A stretch of 64,000 nucleotides of DNA from Pseudomonadota bacterium (GCA_017860615.1 JAGDMU010000010.1:112844-176843), one strand, 5' to 3'. Shown: positions 45,613 through 55,441, counted from the stretch's first letter. Notes: a model not told the origin generated them from the sequence alone. A program made the numbers and translations.

Positions 45613-46601
45613 TTACTTGATAATTGTAGAAACAACACCCGCACCGACAGTTCTACCACCCTCACGGATTGCAAAACGAGTACCCTCTTCAAGAGCGATA
45701 GGAGCGATCATTGCTACTTTGATTTTTACGTTATCACCAGGCATAACCATCTCAGTACCTTCTGGTAATGTGATAGAACCTGTTACGTCTGTTGTACGAA
45801 CATAGAATTGTGGTCTATAGTTGTTAAAGAATGGAGTATGACGGCCACCCTCTTCTTTTGAAAGAACATAGATCTCAGCTTCAAAGTCAGTGTGTGGAGT
45901 GATTGATTTTGGCCACGACCTGAAATTGAGAATACGTCTTCGATTGGCATCAAGAAATCTTTTTCAGTTTCACGTTGTGGAACTGGGATGTAAGCATCAA
46001 CTGCTGCCATAAGATCAAGAATTTTTTGACCCCATGGTCCAACTGTACCAGCTTTTGCTTCTTCAAGTGCTTTAAGCGCTGAACCAGAAACGATTGGAGT
46101 ATCATCACCTGGGAAGTCATAAACAGAAAGAAGTTCACGAATTTCCATTTCAACGAGTTCAAGAAGTTCTTCATCATCAACCATATCAGCTTTGTTCATG
46201 AAAACAACGATGTATGGAACGCCAACTTGGCGAGAAAGAAGAATGTGCTCACGAGTTTGTGGCATAGGACCATCTGCTGCAGAAACAACAAGAATCGCGC
46301 CATCCATTTGAGCAGCACCAGTAATCATGTTTTTAACGTAATCCGCGTGACCTGGACAGTCTACGTGAGCGTAGTGACGATTTTCTGTTTCATACTCAAT
46401 ATGTGAAGTTGCAATGGTAATACCACGCTCTCTCTCTTCAGGAGCGTTATCAATACCATCATAATCTTTAAATTCACAAAGACCTTTTGTCGCTAGAACA
46501 GCTGAAATTGCAGCTGTAAGCGTAGTTTTACCATGATCAACGTGACCGATGGTTCCAATGTTAACGTGTGGCTTGGTTCTAGAGAACTTTTCTTTTGCCA
46601 T
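45613..46601 (-). pseudogene. tuf: Elongation factor Tu with a large internal deletion
   Basis: GTPase that brings aminoacyl-tRNA to the ribosome. The start ([29 protein letters not shown]) follows a GAGGAA site, and the G domain is complete ([14 protein letters not shown]). At about 45911-45913 the chain jumps from [13 protein letters not shown] to [18 protein letters not shown] and changes frame. About 65-70 residues are missing, which is most of domain 2. The C-terminal part is intact in its own frame and stops at 45613. Total length 989 bases is not a multiple of three and is about 210 short of the usual 1200. Probably an assembly error. tRNA genes flank it as usual. Confidence 0.9.
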
Positions 46602-46675
46602 TTTTTCCTCCGTAATGAGTTTTGTTTTTTTAATACATTTCAATTTGTCAAAGTTATTAAAAACTTTTTGAGTGA

Positions 46676-46750
<75 letters not shown>

Positions 46751-46895
46751 CGACTACAAAAGGGTGGACCAAATTGTATCGAAACAACAATAATGATTTG
46801 ATTTTATTAAGAAAGGAAGGTAAGACTACTGAACTTGTTCTGTAGTGCCCTAAAGCAGAAGAAATTCAACAGCTCCCAGTTTGCTTATAAAATCT

Positions 46896-46972
46896 TGGAG
46901 CGGGAGACGGGACTCGAACCCGCGACCCCCAGCTTGGAAGGCTAATGCTCTAGCCAACTGAGCTACTCCCGC
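46896..46972 (-). tRNA. tRNA-Gly (TCC anticodon), CCA encoded
   Basis: 77 bases. Acceptor GCGGGAG/CTCCCGC, anticodon loop CTTCCAA (anticodon TCC), T-arm GTTCGAGTC and encoded CCA. Two bases separate it from tRNA-Tyr. Confidence 0.95.
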
Positions 46973-46974
46973 AA

Positions 46975-47059
<85 letters not shown>

Positions 47060-47110
47060 GTATTTTTCCATTTTCATTGCTGGTCAAACACTGTCTTTCA
47101 CAAACAAAAA

Positions 47111-47186
47111 TGGAGCTGGTGAACGGAATCGAACCGCCGACCTACTGCTTACAAGGCAGTTGCTCTACCAACTGAGCTACACCAGC
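47111..47186 (-). tRNA. tRNA-Thr (TGT anticodon), CCA encoded
   Basis: 76 bases. Acceptor GCTGGTG/CACCAGC, anticodon stem ACTGC/GCAGT with loop CTTGTAA (anticodon TGT), T-arm GTTCGATTC. First gene of the Thr-Tyr-Gly-Thr-tuf transcription unit, the same order as E. coli thrU-tyrU-glyT-thrT-tufB. Confidence 0.95.
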
Positions 47187-47206
47187 ACCCTTGATTGTGA
47201 GGTGAA

Positions 47207-47212
47207 ATTATA
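47207..47212 (-). promoter_or_regulatory. -10 box of the tRNA-tuf operon
   Basis: Perfect TATAAT on the minus strand, ending 20 bases upstream of the mature 5' end of tRNA-Thr(TGT). No good -35 is visible. The spacing and the strong box make this the likely start of the tRNA-tuf transcript. Confidence 0.6.
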
Positions 47213-47273
47213 TCTCAAAAGATTTTGAATATTAGCTAAAATGCTCTCTTATGTTTTTAAACAAAGGGTTACG

Positions 47274-48017
47274 ATGAAAATTTTATTCTCTCCTAGTGAA
47301 ACAAAAAGTACTCTTACGACCCATGGGATACTAGAAGAAAGAAGCTTACTCTTTCCATACTTATATGAAAAACGCCATTATGTTTTAAAGCAGTATCAAT
47401 CACTTTTGGATACATACGACAAGAACAAGCTCCAACATCTTTTTGGTATTAAAGATGAACAAAAGATAATGCTTCAAGCCTCAAAAAATATTTTCAATGC
47501 GTTAACGTGCAAAGCTATTCTACGCTACAGTGGTATTGCGTACGATCATCTGGACTTTGAATCACTTAATAAAAACGCTCAGTCCTATATAGAAAAACAT
47601 GTGATGATCTTTTCTAACCTTTTTGGTCCTCTTTTGGCGGGCGATCTCATTCCTGAATACAAACTCCAACAAGGGGAGAGCTTAGATGGTTTTAAAACCG
47701 AGCTCTTTTATAAAGAACACTTTAGCGACGCAATTGACACATGGGTGAGCGATGAGACTGTTCTTGACCTACGCGCAGGTTTTTACGAGAAATTTTACAC
47801 GCTGAAACGTCCTTACATTACAATGAAGTTTCTCAAAAAAGGGAAAGTAGTGAGTCACTTTGCCAAAGCATACCGTGGAGAGGTTTTACGCGAAATTGCC
47901 ATACATCAACCAAAAAATGAAAAAGAGCTTGGAGCAATTCATTTTAAAGGACTTCAAATTCATGAAATATTGGATCAAAAACTCAAACGAGAATACGTCT
48001 TTACTATTATTGATTGA
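47274..48017 (+). CDS. yaaA: YaaA family peroxide-stress protein (UPF0246)
   Basis: 247 residues from the ATG at 47274, which has AAAGGG upstream; an ATG 33 bases earlier adds no homologous residues. Family motifs are KILFSPSETK at the N-terminus, YSGIAYDHLD near 95, VMIFSNLFGPL near 120 and FAKAYRGEVLREIA near 200. E. coli YaaA lowers intracellular iron under peroxide stress and binds DNA. Here it stands alone, divergent from the tRNA operon. Confidence 0.88.
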   Translation: MKILFSPSETKSTLTTHGILEERSLLFPYLYEKRHYVLKQYQSLLDTYDKNKLQHLFGIKDEQKIMLQASKNIFNALTCKAILRYSGIAYDHLDFESLNKNAQSYIEKHVMIFSNLFGPLLAGDLIPEYKLQQGESLDGFKTELFYKEHFSDAIDTWVSDETVLDLRAGFYEKFYTLKRPYITMKFLKKGKVVSHFAKAYRGEVLREIAIHQPKNEKELGAIHFKGLQIHEILDQKLKREYVFTIID

Positions 48018-48067
48018 TTTGCATTAAAAGGGTACAATGTCATCAAATTTGCATAAAGGAAAGGCTC

Positions 48068-48289
48068 ATGGACATTTTACAATGGATTGTCATTGGTGTA
48101 CTGGTTTACGTGATCTATTATCTTATCAATAAGTATGAACGAAGAGTGGATGAACTCACAAGACTTATCGAGCTTAACCGTGAAGAGATTACTAAAAATA
48201 AGCAAAGTATCGAAAAAAATAAAGAAAATATTGCTAAAAACAAAGAGACCATCGAGCTAAATCAAACGATTATTGAAAAACTCAAATAA
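48068..48289 (+). CDS. Small membrane protein with a regular Ile/Asn heptad coiled coil
   Basis: 73 residues from the ATG at 48068 (AAAGGAAAGG upstream). One N-terminal transmembrane helix (about residues 5-22: QWIVIGVLVYVIYYLI), then a coiled coil for the rest of the chain. From about residue 35 the heptads run TKNKQSI, EKNKENI, AKNKETI, ELNQTII: isoleucine at position a and asparagine at position d in successive repeats. That pattern (N at d) is typical of trimeric coiled coils. No other domain and no known function. Placed between yaaA and putA, convergent with putA. Confidence 0.75.
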   Translation: MDILQWIVIGVLVYVIYYLINKYERRVDELTRLIELNREEITKNKQSIEKNKENIAKNKETIELNQTIIEKLK

Positions 48290-48294
48290 TCTTA

Positions 48295-48319
48295 AAGGGG
48301 CCATACAATACAGCCCCTT
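48295..48319. terminator. Hairpin between convergent genes
   Basis: A 7-bp stem (AAGGGGC with GCCCCTT) and an 11-base loop, between the coiled-coil gene and the end of putA. It may serve both directions. Confidence 0.5.
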
Positions 48320-48326
48320 CTCTCAC

Positions 48327-51300
48327 CTACTTTTTAATCCCTCGTGCTCCTAGATTTCCATAACGATGATAACTGTGTGAAATACTCTGCTCATTCAAGA
48401 AATGGAGTAGTTCAACACGTCCTTCCATCAAAGGCTTACTTCTTACAATGCATTTTGCTTTCTTTGAAGCTGCTGCATACACAAATGGCGTGATAAGTGT
48501 CTCATTGGCATAGAAGATTTTATCAACGCTTTCAAAACACTTTGCAAATGTTGCTTCATCTTCGCGTTCAATCGTGTCATTTTTTCCTAGAAGTAAGCCT
48601 TGATTTTCATACAAGAATGAAATCACACTGCTTTCAGCACTGAGCTCAATGCTTACATGCAGAGAAATTTGAGCAATACGCGCTGCCATAATACGGCTCA
48701 TCACATCAAAAAGCCCATCTTCTTTGCTGATGCGAAGCGCTATTTTTGATAAAGGAAGATATTTAAAAAGATTATCCTCGCCTCGCACTTTTACAAAATC
48801 TTTTTCTTGACTAAAGGTTTCCGCATAATTTTCAAGGTAGCTTCCTATAGCTAAAGAAAGTTTGTCAAAGTCAGCTTTAAAGCCTGAATGTGCACCCTTA
48901 TGGCAACTATCGACCCAGCCATGAATGAGATGAACAAACGAATGTTGTACAGAGTGCTTAATAGCAGGCTCTGCCACATCCTCAAAGTCCATAAACTGCG
49001 TAATGTAGTTGTGGATACCCGCTTTTCGTCCTGTTCCTACCGCTGATTTGCCAAGCCCGCCAAAAGGCTGGCGAAGAACAATAGCACCTGTGGTTCCACG
49101 ATTGATATAAAGATTTCCTGCTTTAAGGTGTTTTCTCCAATATGCCACTTCACGCTCATCCAACGATTCTATACCAGAAGTCAGTCCATAACCTGTCGCA
49201 TTGACGATCTCAATAGCGTGCTTCAAATCTTTTGCACACATGACGGAAAGTACTGGACCAAAAAGTTCGTTTATATGGCAGAAGCTTCCCTCTTTAACAC
49301 CCCATTTAATGCACGGCCTTAACATGTATTCATTGCCATCTACATACGAAGGTGCCAATGCCCAACTCTCACCAGATTCTAGATTTTCAAGGGCATGTTT
49401 GAGTGCACCACTCACAGGATTTGCAAGGGTTCCAAGACGATTCGTAAAATCCCAGACAGAACCTACATGCAAGCTTTTTGCCGCATCAATCAGTCCTTTT
49501 TTAAAGTGAGGGTCATTGTAAACCTCTTCTTCTAAAACTAAAAGTGACGTTGCAGAACATTTTTGACCACTATTGGAAAATGCAGAATGGATTACATTTT
49601 TAATGGCTTGATCGCGATCCGCCATTGCCGTTACAATGGTCGCATCTTTACCACCTGTTTCTGCACTTAAGAAGAGATTTGGACGGCTTTCTAACATTTT
49701 ATAAGCAGTTTCCTCGCCACCTGTTAAAATGACAAAGTCAACCTTCTCATTTTTGACCAAATACTCACCTGCTAAACTTCCAGCACATGGAACAAATTGA
49801 AGGGTGTTTTGGCTCACTCCTGCATCCCAAAAACATTTACATAACTCATACGCACATAAAGCAGCCACACTGGCTGGTTTGATAATGACGCAATTGCCCG
49901 CAGCTAAAGCTGCACTGATGCCTCCTACAGGGATAGCTATCGGAAAGTTCCAAGGAGGTGTTACCACACCCACACCTTTGCCTTTTGCGCTCAAGTTTTT
50001 ATAATCCTCAAAGTAACGTGCACTATGACCATAGAATTCCAAAAAGTCGATAGCTTCACTGACCTCTACATCGGTTTCGCTAAATACTTTCCCTACTTCT
50101 GCTGCAGCAACACCGATAAGATCGGCTCTTTTTGAACGCACCTGATTGGCAACCTGACAAAGAACTTTTTGCCTCTCACTGACACTAAGACTTCTCCAAC
50201 CGTCTCTATCTTGGGCAGCTATCTCAACTGCACGTTCCAAATCTTCTTTAGTTGCAAGCGCATATTTTCCACAGATTACACCCTCTTTAAGTTGTGATTT
50301 GTCGATGACCTCTTTGACTTCACGCTCACTCAACTCTTCACCACCCACAACGACAGGTGCAATGCTTAACTCTTCGCCCGCTTTTTTCTTCCACTTAGCA
50401 CTAATACCTTTTGCCCACTCTTTATTAACTAACAAGATAAAGTCTGTGTCTGCTTCTCCATGGTATTTACCGCTAAAGAAGCTACCACCTTCATAATGCT
50501 CCCACTGCTCTGTGAATCTATTTTGTTTCCGTTTTGAGCCTATAAAAATATGTTTAGCATTTTCAAAAGAGTCAATGAATTTTTGCTTTTGAGTTTCCCA
50601 TGCAGGTGTTCCTACTTTTAACCCAAAGGAGTAGCGAATAAAGTTCTCCACACCCGTATTTTCATCAAGACGTCTAACCAAGTAAGCAATGGCATTCGTA
50701 AACTGCTCTTTTTTAGCGATGGGTGCATATAAGATCACTTCACCACTGATCTGTTTAATGGCAAGCCGTGCAGACTCGCTCATACCTTCTAGCATCTCCA
50801 TACTAAAGAACTCTGTTGTTCCATACTCTTTGGAAAGTTCATAGCCATAGGCAAGCTCAAAAAGATTGTGTGATGCCATACCAATATTGACATACTTTGC
50901 ATTTTCAGGACGCAAAGCAAATTCACCCATGACTTTATAGTTACTATCGGTGTCAATTTTTTGTGTAAAGGTGACCATTTCCCAGTGGCGAAGTCCTGCT
51001 TCCGTCTCTTCCATCTCCATATTGGCACCTTTAACAAGGCGCATCTTAATCGGAACACCACCATTTTCAACACGCTTTTTTGCCCATTCAACGAGCTTTT
51101 GCTGCCATAAGTGTGAGTCTGGCAAATAGGCCTGAAGTACAATACCTGCACGAAAATCTTGAAACTCAGGAAGATCTAGTGTTTGGGTGAAGGCGCTAAA
51201 CGTCAGTGCTAAATCACGGTATTCTTCCATATCAAGGTTGATAAATTTGTTCTCTTTTTCACCTTTTGCATTCGTAAAACTGTATTTTTTCGCTTGCGCA

Positions 51301-51923
51301 TAGATACGACTCAAACGTTTGATTAATTCTGCAACCGTCTCTTCATACGCTAAAGCATTGATTTGAGAAAAGAGTGTCGAGATTTTGATGGAAATATAAT
51401 CCACATTTGGGTTTTCAAGCACTTTAAGATATTTCTCGATGCGTTCTTCCGCCTCTTCTTCTCCCAAAACCACTTCACCAATCAGGTTAATGTTGACCCT
51501 TGTTCCTTCGCTTTTACGCTTTACAAGGTGCGCATTAAATGGCTCATCTTCGCCTTTTAGAACAACCGTTTTTGTGTCTTCTCGTATGTTGCTTACAAAA
51601 AGTGGAATTGAAATTTGAGGTAAATAAACACCTGCATTTAAAAATAAAAAGACTAAAAAACGCTCCGCTGTTGTAAAGAATGAAGCCATTTCGTATTTTG
51701 CAAAAAGATATTCAATCTGATTTGCAACACGCGCAGGATTTTTACTTCTAAAACTCTGGTCCATCAATTCAATCAAAAAGACTTTATCTTTTGGATTGCT
51801 GAGCATCTTATTCATTTTAATATGGAACTTTTTATCAAAATCACTCACCAATTCACTGGCTCTGTTCTGCCATGTTTCAGCGAGTGTAATGGCTCTTTGA
51901 ATTACTTCGGCATTTGCTTGCAT
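48327..51923 (-). CDS. putA: Bifunctional proline dehydrogenase / P5C dehydrogenase
   Basis: 1198 residues. The N-terminal half is the FAD-dependent proline dehydrogenase barrel (about 110-470: YISIKIST, MRLVKGANMEME, NIGMASHN, EMLEGM), and the second half is the NAD-dependent aldehyde dehydrogenase (about 520-990). Seen there are the PPWNFPIAIP cofactor loop, the ETGGKDATI glutamate motif and catalytic C789 in NSGQKCSATS. A further C-terminal stretch of about 200 residues follows. It has no N-terminal ribbon-helix-helix DNA-binding domain, so it cannot repress itself as E. coli PutA does. It oxidises proline to glutamate and feeds electrons to quinone. A sequence shared with the ribbon-helix-helix gene lies just upstream. 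Confidence 0.95.
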   Translation of the reverse strand: MQANAEVIQRAITLAETWQNRASELVSDFDKKFHIKMNKMLSNPKDKVFLIELMDQSFRSKNPARVANQIEYLFAKYEMASFFTTAERFLVFLFLNAGVYLPQISIPLFVSNIREDTKTVVLKGEDEPFNAHLVKRKSEGTRVNINLIGEVVLGEEEAEERIEKYLKVLENPNVDYISIKISTLFSQINALAYEETVAELIKRLSRIYAQAKKYSFTNAKGEKENKFINLDMEEYRDLALTFSAFTQTLDLPEFQDFRAGIVLQAYLPDSHLWQQKLVEWAKKRVENGGVPIKMRLVKGANMEMEETEAGLRHWEMVTFTQKIDTDSNYKVMGEFALRPENAKYVNIGMASHNLFELAYGYELSKEYGTTEFFSMEMLEGMSESARLAIKQISGEVILYAPIAKKEQFTNAIAYLVRRLDENTGVENFIRYSFGLKVGTPAWETQKQKFIDSFENAKHIFIGSKRKQNRFTEQWEHYEGGSFFSGKYHGEADTDFILLVNKEWAKGISAKWKKKAGEELSIAPVVVGGEELSEREVKEVIDKSQLKEGVICGKYALATKEDLERAVEIAAQDRDGWRSLSVSERQKVLCQVANQVRSKRADLIGVAAAEVGKVFSETDVEVSEAIDFLEFYGHSARYFEDYKNLSAKGKGVGVVTPPWNFPIAIPVGGISAALAAGNCVIIKPASVAALCAYELCKCFWDAGVSQNTLQFVPCAGSLAGEYLVKNEKVDFVILTGGEETAYKMLESRPNLFLSAETGGKDATIVTAMADRDQAIKNVIHSAFSNSGQKCSATSLLVLEEEVYNDPHFKKGLIDAAKSLHVGSVWDFTNRLGTLANPVSGALKHALENLESGESWALAPSYVDGNEYMLRPCIKWGVKEGSFCHINELFGPVLSVMCAKDLKHAIEIVNATGYGLTSGIESLDEREVAYWRKHLKAGNLYINRGTTGAIVLRQPFGGLGKSAVGTGRKAGIHNYITQFMDFEDVAEPAIKHSVQHSFVHLIHGWVDSCHKGAHSGFKADFDKLSLAIGSYLENYAETFSQEKDFVKVRGEDNLFKYLPLSKIALRISKEDGLFDVMSRIMAARIAQISLHVSIELSAESSVISFLYENQGLLLGKNDTIEREDEATFAKCFESVDKIFYANETLITPFVYAAASKKAKCIVRSKPLMEGRVELLHFLNEQSISHSYHRYGNLGARGIKK

Positions 51924-51936
51924 TATTTCTCCTTTT

Positions 51937-51968
51937 GTAGTACTAAAAGTAGTACGTTTTACTTCATA
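51937..51968 (-). promoter_or_regulatory. Putative operator of putA, shared with the RHH gene
   Basis: Just upstream of the putA ribosome site. On the plus strand it contains GTAGTAC repeated with a 5-base gap (51937-51943 and 51949-51955), and the embedded inverted repeat TACT-AAA-AGTA. From 51941 to 51968 it matches 57538-57565 at 25 of 28 positions. The core TACTAAAAGTAGTAC is identical. Candidate binding site for the small ribbon-helix-helix protein encoded at 57286-57510. Confidence 0.6.
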
Positions 51969-51980
51969 TGAAAATTGGGC

Positions 51981-52010
51981 AAAAAAAAGCCGCCTGCATA
52001 ATACAGGCGG
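51981..52010 (-). terminator. Strong terminator after livF
   Basis: A 7-bp GC-rich stem (CCGCCTG with CAGGCGG) and a 7-base loop, followed on the minus strand by eight T in a near-unbroken run. It separates the liv operon from putA, so putA needs its own promoter. Confidence 0.88.
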
Positions 52011-52024
52011 TCTTTTATGAAACC

Positions 52025-52741
52025 TTACTTTTTCTTACCCAAATACGCCTCTTGAATCATCTCAGAATTTAATAACTCTTCGCTGCTTCCACTGTGTGTT
52101 ATTTTTCCCAGTTCCAAAACATAACCACGATTGGCAAGTTTAAGAGCTGCTTTGGCATTTTGCTCTACCAAAAGAACGGTTACACCACTTTTACTAATCT
52201 CTTTAATCGCTTTAAAAATCACTTTGACTAAAACAGGAGCAAGTCCCAGACTTGGCTCATCTAAGATCAACAGCTTTGGTTTACTCATAATGGCTCGTCC
52301 AATGGCTAACATCTGCTGTTCGCCACCACTAAGTGTGCCTGCAAGCTGTTTTTTACGTTCATGTAAACGAGGTAAAATTTCATAAATCCAATCAAGCGTT
52401 GTAGCATCGTATTTTTTCAAACTGTACGCACCCATCATGAGGTTTTCTTCAACACTGAGTGTCCCAAAGACACGACGACCCTCAGGAGAGTGGCTCATCC
52501 CAAGAGAGACGATCTCATGGGCAGGAATCTGTGTAATTTCTTTGCCATCAAAAATGATGCTACCTGCACTTGATTTTAAAAGTCCACTGATGGTACGCAG
52601 CGTGGTTGTTTTGCCTGCGCCATTGGCTCCAAGGATGGTGACGACTTCGCCTTTGTTGACGTAAAGGTCGATGCCTTTAATCGCTTCAATGGCACCGTAG
52701 TTGACGTGTAAGCCTTTTACTTCTAGTAATTTTTCACTCAT
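52025..52741 (-). CDS. livF: Branched-chain amino-acid-type ABC transporter ATPase LivF
   Basis: 238 residues from the ATG at 52741, which lies inside the end of livG (8-base overlap) with GAGGAAG upstream. Walker A GANGAGKTT, signature LSGGEQQMLAIGRA, Walker B LLILDEPSLGLAP. SPEGRRVFGTLSVEENL is typical of LivF. Pairs with LivG. Last gene of the operon. Confidence 0.93.
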   Translation of the reverse strand: MSEKLLEVKGLHVNYGAIEAIKGIDLYVNKGEVVTILGANGAGKTTTLRTISGLLKSSAGSIIFDGKEITQIPAHEIVSLGMSHSPEGRRVFGTLSVEENLMMGAYSLKKYDATTLDWIYEILPRLHERKKQLAGTLSGGEQQMLAIGRAIMSKPKLLILDEPSLGLAPVLVKVIFKAIKEISKSGVTVLLVEQNAKAALKLANRGYVLELGKITHSGSSEELLNSEMIQEAYLGKKK

Positions 52742-53516
52742 CTTCGTCTTCCTCATCACTTCCAATATACGCCTCAATAACAACAGGATCGTCTTGAACA
52801 AAAGAAGGCACACCTTCGCTTATTTTCGCGCCAAAGTTAATCACCGTGATGTATTCGCTCAAACTCATCACCATCTCCATGTCGTGCTCAATCATCATGA
52901 TGGTCACACCCATCTCTTGGATTTTTCGAATCGTTTGCGTCAGCTCCAAGGTCTCATTTTCATTAAGCCCCGCAGCAGGTTCATCCAAAATAAGAAGTTC
53001 AGGCTCAGCTGCAAGGGCACGTGCCATCTCGATGCGTCTTTGAATACCATACGAGAGATCACCCGCAGGAATAGTCGCATATTCTGTAAGATTGAAAAAA
53101 TCCATCAACTCGCCTACTTTTTCCCAGTTCGCTTTTTCATCTCTGACATACGCAGGCGTCGGAATCACACCGTTATACCAACGTTGTTTAGATTTGATGT
53201 GACGACCCGACATAATGTTCTCGGCCACACTCATCTCCGCAAAAAGTCGAATGGTTTGAAAGGTTCTTAAGATGCCAAGCTCCGCAATTTTATAGGGATT
53301 ACTGCCTTTGATGTCTTTACCCTTCCACAAAATTTGCCCAATTTCAGGTCGATAAATACCTGTAATACAGTTAAACAAAGTCGTTTTACCCGCACCATTA
53401 GGTCCGATAATGCCGTATATTTGCCCTTTTTTAACTTTCATGGAGAGATCATTAATGGCAACAAGCCCTTGAAAATACTTGCTTACATGGCTAATTTCTA
53501 AGATATACTCGCTCAT
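52734..53516 (-). CDS. livG: Branched-chain amino-acid-type ABC transporter ATPase LivG
   Basis: 260 residues. Walker A GPNGAGKTT, LSYGIQRRIEMARAL signature (the LSYG form is usual in LivG), Walker B LLILDEPAAGLN and H-loop IEHDM. RTFQTIRLF near residue 85 is a LivG mark. The acidic C-terminus (SDEEDEDE) is unusual. Overlaps livM and livF by a few bases. Confidence 0.93.
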   Translation of the reverse strand: MSEYILEISHVSKYFQGLVAINDLSMKVKKGQIYGIIGPNGAGKTTLFNCITGIYRPEIGQILWKGKDIKGSNPYKIAELGILRTFQTIRLFAEMSVAENIMSGRHIKSKQRWYNGVIPTPAYVRDEKANWEKVGELMDFFNLTEYATIPAGDLSYGIQRRIEMARALAAEPELLILDEPAAGLNENETLELTQTIRKIQEMGVTIMMIEHDMEMVMSLSEYITVINFGAKISEGVPSFVQDDPVVIEAYIGSDEEDEDE

Positions 53517-54463
53517 TTGACCCCCTTTTTAAGAAAATCAGGGATATTGCCAAAACGAACAGGCCAAATACCACGAGGGCGTAAAATCATTGTCAAAATC
53601 ATTGCAACACCGAAGACCAGATAACGTGCTGTTTCAAACTCTCTAAACATTTCAGGCAACACAAACATCACAAACGTTCCTATCAAAACACCTGGAAGAG
53701 ACGCAGAACCGCCCACTAAAACGATGGTAAAGAACATAATGGACTGTGTGACATTAAACGCTTCTGGACTTACTGCTGAGTACTGAACAGAGAACATACT
53801 TCCAGCAGCCCCCGCGATACCTGCACCCAAGATAAACGCATAGAGCTTGAAATAGCGTACATTAATCCCCATACTTTGCGCGGCAATTTCATCTTTGTGG
53901 ATGTAAAACATCGCACGACCAAATTTGCTTTTGTCGAGATTGCGCATAATAAACAGTGTAATACCTAGAAGAATAAATGCCATATAGTACATATGCGTTT
54001 GCGAACTAAAGTCAAATCCAAGAACACGTACAACATCGATGCCAAAAAGACCGTTCGGTCCTCCTGTTAAACCAAAGATGTCATTTTCGAGCACTTGAAT
54101 AAAGATAATGTTAAAACCAATCGTCGCAACCAACAGATAATCCCCTCTTAAGTGAATAATCGGAGCCACCATGACAAACGCAACCAGCATAGGAACCAAC
54201 ACAGCAGGCGCCCATGTGGCTAAAATAGGAAGTCCAAAGTTGACATTTAAAATGGCGGTCGTATACGCACCCAAACCAAAGAACATTGCATGTCCCATGT
54301 GAAATACACCCGCTCGCCCTAAAATAATGTCTTGAGAGAGTGCCACGACAGAGAAAACCAAAAAAGTTGTTCCCACCGCTAACCATGCAGAATCCACAAA
54401 CAGTGGGAAAAAGCCCATAAAAACAAGTAGCGCTATGGCTATCAAACTGGTTTTATTCATCAT
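53513..54463 (-). CDS. livM: Branched-chain amino-acid-type ABC transporter permease LivM
   Basis: 316 residues, eight or so transmembrane helices. Family motifs include LGRAGVFHMGHAMFFGLGAY, LTGGPNGLFGI, and the EAA-like loop DEIAAQSMGINVRYFKLYAFILGAGIAGAAGS. Translationally coupled to livH and livG by 4-base overlaps. Confidence 0.93.
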   Translation of the reverse strand: MMNKTSLIAIALLVFMGFFPLFVDSAWLAVGTTFLVFSVVALSQDIILGRAGVFHMGHAMFFGLGAYTTAILNVNFGLPILATWAPAVLVPMLVAFVMVAPIIHLRGDYLLVATIGFNIIFIQVLENDIFGLTGGPNGLFGIDVVRVLGFDFSSQTHMYYMAFILLGITLFIMRNLDKSKFGRAMFYIHKDEIAAQSMGINVRYFKLYAFILGAGIAGAAGSMFSVQYSAVSPEAFNVTQSIMFFTIVLVGGSASLPGVLIGTFVMFVLPEMFREFETARYLVFGVAMILTMILRPRGIWPVRFGNIPDFLKKGVK

Positions 54464-55362
54464 ACTTTCTCCGCCACAGTTTCGCCTAAAATACCCGTTG
54501 GTCTAAAGACTAAAATAGCAATCAAAAGCACAAAGGTAAAGGTTTCTGCCCATTGTGTGGAGATATACCCTGTGATCATTGCATTGAAAAGCCCTAAAAG
54601 GAGGCCTCCTAGCATCGCACCTGGAATATTACCAATACCACCCATAATGGCCGCAACAAAGGCATTAAGCCCGTACATCCAGCCCATATCAAACGTGACA
54701 CCACGATAGTATGTTCCAATGAAAAGTCCTGCCACAGCCCCTAGTGAAGAGCCGATGATGAAGATAATCATAACAATGCGATTCACATTAATGCCCATCA
54801 GCTTTGCCGCGTCTTGGTCGATGGCAACGGCTCGAATGGCGGTTCCAATTTTGGTTTGATGAATGAAAAAGTAAAGCCCTACCATCAACACCGATGAAAG
54901 CCCTAAAATCATTACTTGCGTAAAGGTAATCACAATACCCCCTATTTCCCAAATGGTTGCAGGGAAAAGGTTGGAAGGGAAGATTTTCATATTAGGACCC
55001 CAAATCAGCATTACAGAGTTTTGAATGACCAACCCAGCTCCAAGTGCTGAAACAACGGCACTAAGGCGTGGTGCAGTTCGTAAAGGTCTATACGCTAGGC
55101 GCTCAAGAAGTACACCCACAAAAGCAACGATGGCAGCCGTAAACACAAAAACGGTAATGACCGCAATTAAGGAAGTCACACTCTCTCCAAAAATTTGGGC
55201 ATAAACGCTCAATCCTATAAACGCTGAAAAAGCGACTAAATCGCCGTGTGCAAAGTTAATCAGTCGCATAACACCATACACCATGGTATAGCCCAATGCA
55301 ACCAGTGCATAAAGACTTCCGATAGTAAGGCCATTAACCATTTGTTGTAAGAAAATATCCAT
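54460..55362 (-). CDS. livH: Branched-chain amino-acid-type ABC transporter permease LivH
   Basis: 300 residues, about eight helices. Starts MDIFLQQMVNGLTIGSLYALVALGYTMVYGVMRLINFAHGD, the standard LivH opening, and has the loop AVAIDQDAAKLMGINVNRIVMI and GGIGNIPGAMLGGLLLG. About 80 bp separate it from the binding-protein gene upstream, in the same direction. Confidence 0.93.
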   Translation of the reverse strand: MDIFLQQMVNGLTIGSLYALVALGYTMVYGVMRLINFAHGDLVAFSAFIGLSVYAQIFGESVTSLIAVITVFVFTAAIVAFVGVLLERLAYRPLRTAPRLSAVVSALGAGLVIQNSVMLIWGPNMKIFPSNLFPATIWEIGGIVITFTQVMILGLSSVLMVGLYFFIHQTKIGTAIRAVAIDQDAAKLMGINVNRIVMIIFIIGSSLGAVAGLFIGTYYRGVTFDMGWMYGLNAFVAAIMGGIGNIPGAMLGGLLLGLFNAMITGYISTQWAETFTFVLLIAILVFRPTGILGETVAEKV

Positions 55363-55441
55363 AAGATAACCTTATCCTAATGTAATTGTATGCCAAAGAT
55401 GAACTTCATCTTTGGCAATACGGGCAAGATCTGCCAAATGC

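Noticed and set aside
46751..46895. A fifth tRNA between tRNA-Thr(GGT) and tRNA-Gly
   Set aside because: The 145 bases contain no cloverleaf or T-arm sequence.
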